Part shown: positions 1 to 7,784 of the stretch, piece by piece | How the letters are laid out: each line of letters opens with the position of its first letter | Numbering within the stretch: the stretch's first letter is position 1 | Assembly (NCBI GenBank): GCA_051005015.1 | Contig: JBPCJT010000315.1 | Coordinates: 1-8,435 of the forward strand | Direction of reading: 5' to 3' | DNA length: 8,435 bases | Origin: JACMME01 sp051005015 | GTDB taxonomy: Bacteria > Gemmatimonadota > Gemmatimonadetes > Gemmatimonadales > Gemmatimonadaceae | The notes under the pieces: model-generated | Database searches by the model: none | Seen by the model: only the letters and a program-made list of their open reading frames with translations | Told to the model about the DNA's origin: nothing | Made by a program: the position numbers and the translations under genes

Positions 1-610
1 CTTTATGCGGCACCAACGCCGCGACGAGAATCGCGAACGGCGAGTCATTTGGAATGCCAAGCTCGGCTAACTCGTCCCGGCTCGCTGGCTGGACGGCGCG
101 ATTCAGATCTACGCCGCTTGAAACGACCTCGATTCGCGCCCGGTCGATTCCGCTCTTTGCCAGGACATCAGCTACCGCACGAGAGATAGCGATGATTGCG
201 TGCGCGCGACGATATTTCCACAGCGTTCCCAGATTCCTGCGCAGCGGAAAATCGACTCGGCGGGTCCCCACCATTTTCGCTGGCGTCAGCAGGATACTGA
301 GTGACGCAAGCGCCACGGCGTGAGCGGTGTGCGCGTGCACGATCTGCACGCCCTCATTGGTGACCGTACGGCGCAACATGAACGCCGCGAGAGCGTCGGC
401 CTCGGAAGCGGGCGCGCATGGAATGACCCTGAGCCCATTCCTAGCTGCACGAATCGCGAGGGGATCGCCAGGACGCGCCGCCACGAGCGAGTGGTGTCCG
501 AGTCGCTCGAGTCCAGTCGCAAGCCAGAGAGCCTGCCGTTCTCCCCCGCGCCAACCGCGCTCGGTATCAATGTGCAGCACTGTGAGCGGAGCAGAGTTGC
601 CCGACGTCAC
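1..610 (-). CDS. GT4-type (group 1) glycosyltransferase, N-terminal part, cut by window edge
   Basis: I translated this by hand from the minus strand. A GTG start at 610 opens a stop-free frame of 203 codons to the left edge. The product begins with the Rossmann strand LTVLHIDTERGWRGGERQ, the usual opening of the GT4-like N-terminal domain (a glycine-rich loop, then GGxE/Q). It continues with VQIVHAHTAHA (about residues 90-100), the typical 'D/VHaHt' strand end, and with IIAISRAVADVL and IEVVSSGVDL (about 140-170), which lead into the C-terminal nucleotide-sugar domain that lies outside the window. Family members transfer a sugar from a nucleotide donor, usually at the cytoplasmic face of the inner membrane during LPS or polysaccharide assembly. 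Donor and acceptor cannot be read from this part. The GTG overlaps the TGA of the upstream DUF4254-like ORF by 4 bases (GTGA), and GGAG lies 10 bases upstream, so it is probably translationally coupled. It is the last visible gene of the left-hand operon. Confidence 0.88.
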   Translation of the reverse strand, partial: MTSGNSAPLTVLHIDTERGWRGGERQALWLATGLERLGHHSLVAARPGDPLAIRAARNGLRVIPCAPASEADALAAFMLRRTVTNEGVQIVHAHTAHAVALASLSILLTPAKMVGTRRVDFPLRRNLGTLWKYRRAHAIIAISRAVADVLAKSGIDRARIEVVSSGVDLNRAVQPASRDELAELGIPNDSPFAILVAALVPHK

Positions 611-897
611 TCTGCAGGCGCTCCGCGTGCGCCAGTTGCACGATATTGAGGGTCGTTGTACATCTTGAACTGTCGGTACACCTTGGGTATTACGCGGCCG
701 CTGGCAATATCGCTTACGAGCTGCGTCAACTCCATTGCGAGATCGTCCCGCTGCTGGCGCATAACGCCAACTCGCATTTCACAGTGCGAGCGGAAATCCG
801 GAGTCGCATCCGGACGATCGGCCTGCTCCCGCATGTGAAAGATCTTGAGCTCGATGATGCTGAGCTTGTCTACCAGCCATCCGACGGTTTCAGCCAT
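607..897 (-). CDS. DUF4254-like protein, C-terminal-half homologue
   Basis: Small soluble protein of 96 residues, starting MAETVGWLVDKLSI. It contains LSIIELKIFHMREQ (about residues 11-24), MRQQRDDLAMEL (about 46-57) and ends with KVYRQFKMYNDPQYR (about 75-90). I recall these motifs as the second half of DUF4254 proteins, which are normally about 200 residues, of unknown function, and often found beside heptosyltransferase genes in LPS loci. The first half is encoded by the overlapping upstream ORF in another frame. I chose the ATG at 897 because GAGGGG sits 9 bases upstream and the ATGGCTGA overlap places the start on the preceding stop. A start at 921 would add eight residues. The sequence is rich in charged helices, with no signal peptide or membrane segment. 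A physical role such as docking a glycosyltransferase is only inference. The family call is fairly good; the function is unknown. Confidence 0.8.
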   Translation of the reverse strand: MAETVGWLVDKLSIIELKIFHMREQADRPDATPDFRSHCEMRVGVMRQQRDDLAMELTQLVSDIASGRVIPKVYRQFKMYNDPQYRATGARGAPAE

Positions 898-1111
898 CGC
901 TCGACGCCCCTCGTCCTGCACGCGCGGCAGCCAGCACTGCTTCGTCGATCCGCTCTATCAAATCGTTCCGCTTCTGATTGAGCTTGTCCACGCTCCGCTT
1001 GGCTTCGGCGACCTGATGATCGTCTTCCACTCTCGCTTTGTCTTCCTCGTGCCATAGCTCGATGTTGGTTTGCGCCAGACGCGCTACAAGCTGTCCTATC
1101 GATTGTTCCAT
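890..1111 (-). CDS. DUF4254-like protein, N-terminal-half homologue
   Basis: Encodes 73 residues, predicted to be helical and highly charged: LAQTNIELWHEEDKARVEDD (about residues 12-31), then VDKLNQKRNDLIERID (about 41-56). The pattern N-x-x-LWHxED-x-AR followed by KRxxDxLNQxRNDLIExID is what I recall from the first half of DUF4254 proteins. The companion second half follows in the +1 frame with an 8-base overlap. It also resembles that second half internally (LKIFHMRE versus IELWHEED, QQRDDL versus QKRNDL), so the two halves may be an ancient internal repeat. The ATG is one base after the TGA of the GT9 gene, with GGGAAG 5 bases upstream, so coupled translation is likely. Function unknown; no membrane segment or signal peptide. 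Confidence 0.78.
   Translation of the reverse strand: MEQSIGQLVARLAQTNIELWHEEDKARVEDDHQVAEAKRSVDKLNQKRNDLIERIDEAVLAAARAGRGASSDG
907..912 (-). promoter_or_regulatory. Ribosome binding site deciding the start of the second DUF4254-like ORF
   Basis: GAGGGG on the minus strand, 9 bases before the ATG at 897. It lies inside the end of the preceding ORF. It supports independent or coupled initiation at 897 rather than at 921, and argues against the two ORFs being joined only by a frameshift. Confidence 0.5.
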
Positions 1112-1112
1112 G

Positions 1113-2144
1113 TCAGCTTCCCGTATTCACGATTGATGCCTCGTCTACTCCCCGCAGCAAGCCGCGTACTTTCGCCATAACATTTTCGGCGGATACGCCC
1201 GTGATCCCTGCATGCTCGCCAGCCGTGGCCCAATCCCTGGTGCGCATCACCGAGGCGCCGGGATCACGCACGATTATGGTGGTCGGAAGGCCTGGGTTCC
1301 AGGCGCCCGGATCCGTAGGTCCATAGATGGTGACTCTTGGAACGCCGAGTGCTGTCGCCATGTGCGCCGGCCCCGTGTCCCCCGACACGAGCACGCTGCA
1401 CGAGGCAATGCCTGCCAGCAGGGTTCGAAGATCTGCCGTCTCCAGAACCACAGCGGAATGGCAGAGTGACCGCAGACGGGCCGCCATGGCCTCGTCCCCC
1501 GGATTCTGCAGAACCACCGGCACGACACCTTCCAGAGCGAGCGCACTCGCCAGCTCCGCGAAGCGCTCGACTGGCCATTGCCGCACCGGCTCAGTCACCG
1601 ACAGAACCATTCCGACCCGGGGAACGGCCCGCTGAACCCCCGCTGCGCAAAGCAGGTCTTCCGCGCGCGTCCGTTCCTCCGCGGTAATCTCGAGTCGGGT
1701 AATCGGGGCGCCAACCGGAACGTTGAGCATTTCGAGAAAGCGCTGGCGCTCGCGCAGCACGTAGACGGTTCTTCCACCAGAGCGCGGAAGCGTGTGCGTG
1801 TAAAGCCAACTCCAGAAACCAATGTCCCAGCCGGCTCGCACGGGCGCACCGGACGCTCCTGCGAGCATTGCGGTTCTGGGATTCGACTGCACGTCGATGA
1901 CCCAGTCGTAATTGCGGCTGCGGATATGGCGGAGCATCCGCACAGGGTGCTCCTTGTCGTAGACAATGAGCTTGGAGACAAGCGAATGTTGTCGGAGCAG
2001 CGGCTCCGCGGAGACACTCGTGAGAAAGTCGATCTCCGACTGCGCATGCGCGCGCCGGAGGTCGCCCAGTAACCCGGCCGTCAGAATCACGTCACCCAGC
2101 CTGCGGAGCTGGATTAGCAGAATGCGCCCCGGCCGCGCGATCAT
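1113..2144 (-). CDS. Glycosyltransferase family 9 (heptosyltransferase-like)
   Basis: Cytoplasmic or membrane-associated GT-B enzyme of 343 residues, the normal length for ADP-heptose:LPS heptosyltransferases. RILLIQLRRLGDVILTAGLL (residues 7-26) is the family's N-terminal signature, with the probable catalytic Asp at 18. DTGPAHMATALGVP (256-269), followed by YGPTDP, is the donor-binding C-terminal signature. The Lys usually seen before WP in the central donor-binding loop is replaced (VRQWP, Arg two residues before Trp), so donor specificity is uncertain; it may not use ADP-heptose. I chose the ATG at 2144 because it puts the first strand seven residues in, as in relatives. A TTG at 2159 would add five residues and neither start has a clear Shine-Dalgarno. 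It is the first gene of the left-hand operon, followed after one base by the DUF4254-like pair and then a GT4 gene. The likely role is addition of a sugar to the LPS core or a related surface glycan. Confidence 0.9.
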   Translation of the reverse strand: MIARPGRILLIQLRRLGDVILTAGLLGDLRRAHAQSEIDFLTSVSAEPLLRQHSLVSKLIVYDKEHPVRMLRHIRSRNYDWVIDVQSNPRTAMLAGASGAPVRAGWDIGFWSWLYTHTLPRSGGRTVYVLRERQRFLEMLNVPVGAPITRLEITAEERTRAEDLLCAAGVQRAVPRVGMVLSVTEPVRQWPVERFAELASALALEGVVPVVLQNPGDEAMAARLRSLCHSAVVLETADLRTLLAGIASCSVLVSGDTGPAHMATALGVPRVTIYGPTDPGAWNPGLPTTIIVRDPGASVMRTRDWATAGEHAGITGVSAENVMAKVRGLLRGVDEASIVNTGS

Positions 2145-2282
2145 GCGCCCAATTCGCAACTGCGGGCGGCGCGCGAGCGCCAGCGGAAGCCGATTAACTT
2201 TCTGCGGTGATGCGAATACACGTTTTTACTTGTCTCGACCATTTGCCGAAAAACTACTTACTCTCGCCGGCGGCGGCAAAAC
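2145..2282. promoter_or_regulatory. Divergent intergenic region with probable back-to-back promoters
   Basis: These 138 bases separate two GT9 genes that are transcribed away from each other, so promoters for both directions are expected here. The middle (about 2190-2260) is clearly richer in A and T than the surroundings. A weak plus-strand candidate is TTGTCT (2230-2235) with TACTTA (2255-2260), but the 19-base spacing is poor. No convincing minus-strand sigma-70-like pair and no operator palindrome was found. The assignment is by position only. Confidence 0.35.
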
Positions 2283-3263
2283 ATGCAGCCTGAGCGTATC
2301 CTCATTGTCAGTCTCGATAATCTCGGGGACCTGATATTCGCGTCTGCGCTCTTGCCACCCATCAGAGAACGCTTTCCAAATGCGGGCGTGACGGTATGGT
2401 GTAAAGCCTACACCGCTGAGCTCGCCCCCCTCATCCCTGGTGTCGATAAAGTTGTGGCGTCGGATCCCTTCTGGGATCGCGCGCCAGGACTCGGAAAAGG
2501 AACGCTGGGTCGCTTTACGCGCGCTGCGCTTACCCTGCGCACGGAGCGCTTCGATGTCGCCGTACTCGCTGCCGCCCCCTGGCGCACGGCCGCTGCGGTC
2601 GCTGCGCTCGGGATTCCCGCGAGAATCGGACTGCTTCGCTCCCGGAACCGACGGTTTTTGACACACCCGCTGCCGCCGGAGGACCGGACTCGACCCGTGC
2701 TCGAAGAGATGTGCCGGTTGCTGCAGCCATTAGGCATTGAGGCAACGGCGCTGCGATACCGGCTCGACAGTACCAGGCTCGAAGAGCGGCGCGTAGCACT
2801 CGCCGAACGGCTCGGGAATGCACCGCTCGTCGCCCTGCATGCCTTCGCAAGCAAGCGCAACAGATGCGTCAACCCCGGCGCGTGGATCACGGTCGCGGAG
2901 GCACTCGAAGCTCGTGGTTACAGACCCCTGTGGGTGGGGAGTTCCGCCGAGCTGACGGAATTACGCCAGATTGCGCGGGCCCGCTCTGGCTGGCTGTACG
3001 GCGACGATGCACTTGCCGGCTCACTGCTCGATGCGGCGGCCGCACTATCACTGGCCCGTCTTTTTGTCGGTCATGATTCCGGACCCATGCACATAGCGTC
3101 GGCGCTTGGTGTGCCAACGCTGGGAATCTTCGCCCCCGGGGAGCCGAACAGGACATTTCCACAGGGCGTTGGATCCTCTCGTGTTCTCTTTCGAGAAACA
3201 CCGGAAGAAATTACCCCGGCGGCGATTCTGGCCGAGATAGACGCGCTTGGTATTGAAGCATAG
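2283..3263 (+). CDS. Glycosyltransferase family 9 (heptosyltransferase-like), plus-strand copy
   Basis: Encodes 326 residues with the GT9 layout: RILIVSLDNLGDLIFASALL (residues 5-24, conserved Asp at 16) for the acceptor-side domain, and HDSGPMHIASALGVP (264-278) followed by IFAPGEP for the donor-side domain. The central segment LHAFASKRNRCVNPGAW (about 185-201) takes the place of the usual KxWP loop: Lys 191 is present but Trp-Pro has become Asn-Pro, which suggests a donor or geometry different from the neighbouring copies. The ATG at 2283 places the first strand four residues in; only a weak GGCGG precedes it. It is the only plus-strand gene here and is not in an operon. It is convergent with the GT9 at 3403-4509 and divergent from the one at 1113-2144. 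It probably acts in the same surface-glycan pathway; the exact sugar is unknown. Confidence 0.9.
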   Translation: MQPERILIVSLDNLGDLIFASALLPPIRERFPNAGVTVWCKAYTAELAPLIPGVDKVVASDPFWDRAPGLGKGTLGRFTRAALTLRTERFDVAVLAAAPWRTAAAVAALGIPARIGLLRSRNRRFLTHPLPPEDRTRPVLEEMCRLLQPLGIEATALRYRLDSTRLEERRVALAERLGNAPLVALHAFASKRNRCVNPGAWITVAEALEARGYRPLWVGSSAELTELRQIARARSGWLYGDDALAGSLLDAAAALSLARLFVGHDSGPMHIASALGVPTLGIFAPGEPNRTFPQGVGSSRVLFRETPEEITPAAILAEIDALGIEA

Positions 3264-3402
3264 CGAAAATTCAATGCGACGGCGGGCAGCGCCTCAGCAA
3301 TCGGGCATGAAAGGCTGTCAGACCGCACCGGCACTCCTGCTTTCGACTTGCCGGATACGACCTGCAAGCATTGAAAGGCAGAGTATTCCTGAACGGTCGG
3401 GT
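3264..3402. other. Convergent intergenic spacer
   Basis: These 139 bases lie between two GT9 genes that run towards each other. Only weak inverted repeats are visible, for example CTTGC/GCAAG around 3346-3368 and TGAAC/GTTCA around 3389-3404, and no T-run follows them. I see no convincing intrinsic terminator and no gene. Confidence 0.4.
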
Positions 3403-4509
3403 TCAAGCAATCGCGGTACTCGCGGGTTTCAAATCATCCAGGACCGCGTCGAGTGCTTCAATTACCTCACGAGCCTCGATCTCCGATAAATTCGCACCCT
3501 CGGCCCACACCAGCCGGCCCGGCAGTCTGTACGGTGCGAACATCGCCATCCTGCGACGCAGCATTACTACCGCGGGCCGCCGGAACGCCGACGCCGCGTG
3601 TGCGATGCTGGTGTCAGGCGTGAGAACGAGGTCTGCCGTCGCCACCACCGCCAGTGCGCCCCGTAGACCGGTGATGAGCGCCTCCCCGCCACATGCCTCC
3701 GCAACCGTCTGGATGGACTGCGACTCGGCGGGTGTGCCCGTGACGGCTATGCATAACGCGATAGTGCGCTCCCGGACGCGGCGTAATACCTCCACAAATC
3801 GGTCGTCGGGCCAGCGGTGACGAGACTGCGCCGCAGAGAGATTGACGAGCAGACGGACGCCCGGGCCAACGCCCGTGGTGCGTTGGGCGATGTTTTGCCA
3901 GATCGACTCCGCGACAGCGCGCTCCTCGGGTGCAATGAAGAGCTCCGCACGCCAGTCGGTAGCGCTCGGATTGATTCCGAATGGCATGGCCGTCCGGCCT
4001 GACTGTTCCGCCACGTGCAGTAAGGGATCGCCCGGAGGAACGGAGTGAGTATAGATGAAATCATTGCTTCGTCCACCAACGCCAATCCGGTAGCGCGCAC
4101 CCGTTGCAAGCATCAAGAGAACCGTGGTGAGCGACGGAGCTAACACCATCCCATCGATCACGGCATCGTATCGGTTGTTCCGGAGCTGCCTGACTAGAGC
4201 ACGCCATGTCGACCGCCTGCGTTTCTCGAAAATCAAAACCGCGCCGACGTGCGGATTGCGATCAAGGACGACGGCATTCCCGGGCGATGCCAGTATGTCC
4301 AGCGTTATCGTCGGAGAAGACGCCGCAATCGCGCGAATGAGACCCGTCGCCAGGATCATGTCGCCGATGCGATCGTACCGCAGATAAAGTATGCGATACG
4401 GGCGAGCGCTCCAGTCAGGCGTTTCGCCTCGCTGAGTTTTTGGCAGCAACCTTGCGAGTGCACGCATCCAGAGCGCCTTCCACCATGCCTCCAGCCGCTT
4501 GAGATTCAC
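3403..4509 (-). CDS. Glycosyltransferase family 9 (heptosyltransferase-like) with N-terminal basic/aromatic helix
   Basis: Encodes 368 residues. RILYLRYDRIGDMILATGLI (39-58, conserved Asp at 50) and LTPDTSIAHAASAFRRP (296-312) are the two GT9 signatures. The central donor loop reads SRHRWPDDRF (229-238), keeping WP but with His-Arg instead of Lys before it. Ahead of the catalytic fold there are about 35 extra residues beginning MNLKRLEAWWKALWMRAL, rich in Lys, Arg and Trp. They could form an amphipathic helix that anchors the enzyme on the inner membrane (inference). Its GTG start overlaps the stop of the 48-residue upstream ORF by 4 bases (GTGA), and no other Shine-Dalgarno is evident, so it seems to depend on coupled translation. 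An internal ATG at 4467 would shorten the extension. It is the last gene of the dtd-maf unit. Role: transfer of heptose or a related sugar onto a core or surface glycan, sugar unknown. Confidence 0.9.
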   Translation of the reverse strand: MNLKRLEAWWKALWMRALARLLPKTQRGETPDWSARPYRILYLRYDRIGDMILATGLIRAIAASSPTITLDILASPGNAVVLDRNPHVGAVLIFEKRRRSTWRALVRQLRNNRYDAVIDGMVLAPSLTTVLLMLATGARYRIGVGGRSNDFIYTHSVPPGDPLLHVAEQSGRTAMPFGINPSATDWRAELFIAPEERAVAESIWQNIAQRTTGVGPGVRLLVNLSAAQSRHRWPDDRFVEVLRRVRERTIALCIAVTGTPAESQSIQTVAEACGGEALITGLRGALAVVATADLVLTPDTSIAHAASAFRRPAVVMLRRRMAMFAPYRLPGRLVWAEGANLSEIEAREVIEALDAVLDDLKPASTAIA

Positions 4510-4652
4510 GCGAGACTGTCAAGAACTGCGTCCAGCGCGCTTCTGGCGGATTCCACGGACAGAGATGCAGTCGTTCCGTCCGCCCCGCCTGGATTGCGAC
4601 GAAGCACAAGCGCATTTTCGGCTGTTCCCGTGAGTTTTGCGAGTGGTGTCAC
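4506..4652 (-). CDS. Small ORF of 48 residues between maf and GT9, function unknown
   Basis: I translated this by hand: GTG at 4652, TGA at 4506-4508. The product starts VTPLAKLTGTAENALVLRRN (initiator Met), has a flexible PGGADGTTA middle and ends in a probable amphipathic helix, VESARSALDAVLDSLA. Its start overlaps the maf stop by 4 bases (GTGA) and its stop overlaps the GT9 GTG in the same way, which is hard to explain unless it is translated. GGGA lies about ten bases upstream. The tail ALDAVLDSL resembles ALDAVLDDL at the C-terminus of the following GT9, so it could be the remnant tail of a lost GT9 copy rather than a free-standing functional protein. Without it, a gap of about 140 bases would separate maf from the next gene in a locus that is otherwise tightly packed. 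I do not recognise a family. Confidence 0.62.
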   Translation of the reverse strand: MTPLAKLTGTAENALVLRRNPGGADGTTASLSVESARSALDAVLDSLA

Positions 4653-5293
4653 GCGCAATTCCCGGAATCACGCACGTTGCCAAATACGTACTCCGCGCCA
4701 ACGCGAAGCATCAACTCGGTCAGCCGGCGGAGTGACAACCCCATGACTGCGAAATAATCTCCCTCAATACGCTCGACAATTGTCGCGCCGTAACCCTGAA
4801 TGCCGTACGCCCCCGCCTTGTCCGCCGGCTCACCAGTTTCAATGTACTTCCTGATATCGTCGTCCGTGAGCTCACGAAATGTGACGTCCACGATGTCTAC
4901 AGCGGACTCCAGTCGGCCGTGCCGCGCCACAGCGATAGCCGTTCGCACCTGGTGCGTCTGTCCGCTCAGCCTTCGAAGCATTCTGGCTGCATCATGGTCA
5001 TCGCGCGGCTTGCCAAGCACGTGCCCATCAATCACTACGATCGTGTCGGCGGCGATAACCAGCGCGGAGGGCTCCCGTAGCGCGACCGAGGCGCCCTTTT
5101 CGCGAGCCAGACGTTCCGCGTATGCGCCAGGCTCCTCGCCCGCAACGTAGATTTCGTCAACATTTGCCGGCATGACCTCATGCGCGATGCCGACCATGCG
5201 TAGCAAGTCGCGGCGGCGCGGCGAGCTGGAAGCGAGAACGACGCGCACACCGCCGGGTGGAGCCGCGCTGGAACGCATATCAGTGCCCGACAC
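4649..5293 (-). CDS. maf: Maf family nucleoside triphosphate pyrophosphatase (YhdE-like)
   Basis: Cytoplasmic house-cleaning enzyme that hydrolyses non-canonical or excess nucleoside triphosphates to monophosphate and pyrophosphate. Visible family motifs are LASSSPRRRDLL (residues 20-31), the substrate-loop start; AADTIVV (81-87) with the catalytic Asp at 83; GKP (94-96); and EPADKAGAYGIQGYG near residues 160-175. The KAGAYGIQG form points to the YhdE type (dTTP/UTP and modified pyrimidines) rather than the YceF type (7-methyl-GTP). Length is normal (214 residues). The GTG start at 5293 is preceded directly by an in-frame TAA, so the frame cannot start earlier; an ATG five codons in (5278) is a real alternative and better fits typical N-termini. 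Neither start has a clear Shine-Dalgarno. It lies 78 bases after dtd, and its stop overlaps the following small ORF (GTGA). Confidence 0.93.
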   Translation of the reverse strand: MSGTDMRSSAAPPGGVRVVLASSSPRRRDLLRMVGIAHEVMPANVDEIYVAGEEPGAYAERLAREKGASVALREPSALVIAADTIVVIDGHVLGKPRDDHDAARMLRRLSGQTHQVRTAIAVARHGRLESAVDIVDVTFRELTDDDIRKYIETGEPADKAGAYGIQGYGATIVERIEGDYFAVMGLSLRRLTELMLRVGAEYVFGNVRDSGNCA

Positions 5294-5371
5294 TTACACC
5301 AGCGGGAGTAACATACATGCGACCGGTGGAAGGTGTGGTGATCAAAAGCCCCGTACAAGCCGACCGAAGTC

Positions 5372-5824
5372 CTAGCGCTCCAGCCAGAGTGTCACGGGCC
5401 CATCGTTCACCAAGTCGACATGCATCATCGCGCCAAACTCTCCGGTCTCGACGGTGACACCTTGCCCACGCAGAAGAGCGATAAATCGTTCGTATAACGC
5501 CCTGGCCTGCTGGGGACGCGCCGAATCCACGAAGCTGGGCCGCCTCCCCTTATGGGCTTCTCCATAGAGCGTAAACTGGGACACGACGAGAATCGAACCC
5601 CCTACATTCTCGAGGGCGAGGTTCATCTTGTCGTCGGCGTCACCAAATACACGAAGCCCGATCACCTTATCCGCCATCCAAACCAACTGCTCTTCGCTGT
5701 CGCTATGCGTGAACCCGGCAAGAATGAGGAACCCGCGCCCGATTCTGCCGGTTACGCTTGGTTCTCCATTCAGACCTGGCACGCGCACCTCCGCACGCGC
5801 TACCCTCTGAAGAACTATCCGCAT
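5372..5824 (-). CDS. dtd: D-aminoacyl-tRNA deacylase (Dtd)
   Basis: Cuts the ester bond of D-amino acids (and Gly-tRNA-Ala) mischarged on tRNA, a proofreading step in the cytoplasm. The start MRIVLQRVARAEV is the classic N-terminus. GRGFLILAGF comes next, then the active-site motif SQFTLYGEAHKGRRPSF (about residues 81-97) and the C-terminal cross-subunit Gly-cisPro motif NDGPVTLWLE. With the ATG at 5824 the protein is 150 residues, the usual size. A GTG at 5845 would add seven residues that relatives lack and would sit right against the terminator hairpin. It is about 100 bases downstream of glmS and separated from it by that hairpin, so it either has its own promoter in this short gap or relies on readthrough. 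No promoter was recognised. Confidence 0.95.
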   Translation of the reverse strand: MRIVLQRVARAEVRVPGLNGEPSVTGRIGRGFLILAGFTHSDSEEQLVWMADKVIGLRVFGDADDKMNLALENVGGSILVVSQFTLYGEAHKGRRPSFVDSARPQQARALYERFIALLRGQGVTVETGEFGAMMHVDLVNDGPVTLWLER

Positions 5825-5851
5825 GGAAGGTAAGCTAGCTCTCACCCTGAA

Positions 5852-5895
5852 ACGGAAAAGGCCCGGACCACCAACCGCGCCCGGGCCAATTCCGT
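5852..5895 (-). terminator. Intrinsic terminator after glmS, two-part stem
   Basis: Inverted repeat made of ACGGAA (5852-5857) pairing with TTCCGT (5890-5895), an internal AA/AA mismatch, and GGCCCGG (5860-5866) pairing with CCGGGCC (5881-5887) around a 14-base loop. Read on the minus strand, the GC-rich inner stem is followed at once by TTTTCC, the U-run expected of a Rho-independent terminator. It lies 30 bases past the glmS stop. The outer arm could base-pair the U-run region itself. Pairing was checked base by hand; folding energy was not computed. Confidence 0.75.
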
Positions 5896-5924
5896 CAACG
5901 ACAACCAGGAGTCACCAATCGCGA

Positions 5925-7751
<1,827 letters not shown>

Positions 7752-7784
7752 TTCTTTATGGCCCCTGCGAACGGTTGACTGCCT

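Noticed and set aside
286..570. Minus-strand open frame of 94 codons near the left edge
   Set aside because: It is out of frame with the GT4 protein, whose frame gives a coherent Rossmann-fold sequence from 610 to the edge.
890..921. Programmed +1 ribosomal frameshift joining the two DUF4254-like ORFs
   Set aside because: The stop context (GGC TGA A) does not match the CTT TGA type slippery site, and the second ORF has a good Shine-Dalgarno and ATG, so coupled initiation explains the overlap better.
1578..2072. Plus-strand open frame (164 codons) opposite the GT9 gene
   Set aside because: Antisense to clear GT9 signatures; low-complexity Arg/Pro/His composition typical of shadow frames in GC-rich DNA.
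3389..3404. Small hairpin TGAAC/GTTCA as a terminator between convergent GT9 genes
   Set aside because: Only five pairs, no T-run on either strand.
5294..5371. Promoter or leader peptide between dtd and maf
   Set aside because: No acceptable -35/-10 pair at normal spacing, and an in-frame TAA directly before the maf GTG; nothing beyond position supports it.
7752..7784. Possible glmS ribozyme or riboswitch upstream of glmS
   Set aside because: Only 33 bases separate glmM and glmS, far too short for the ribozyme.
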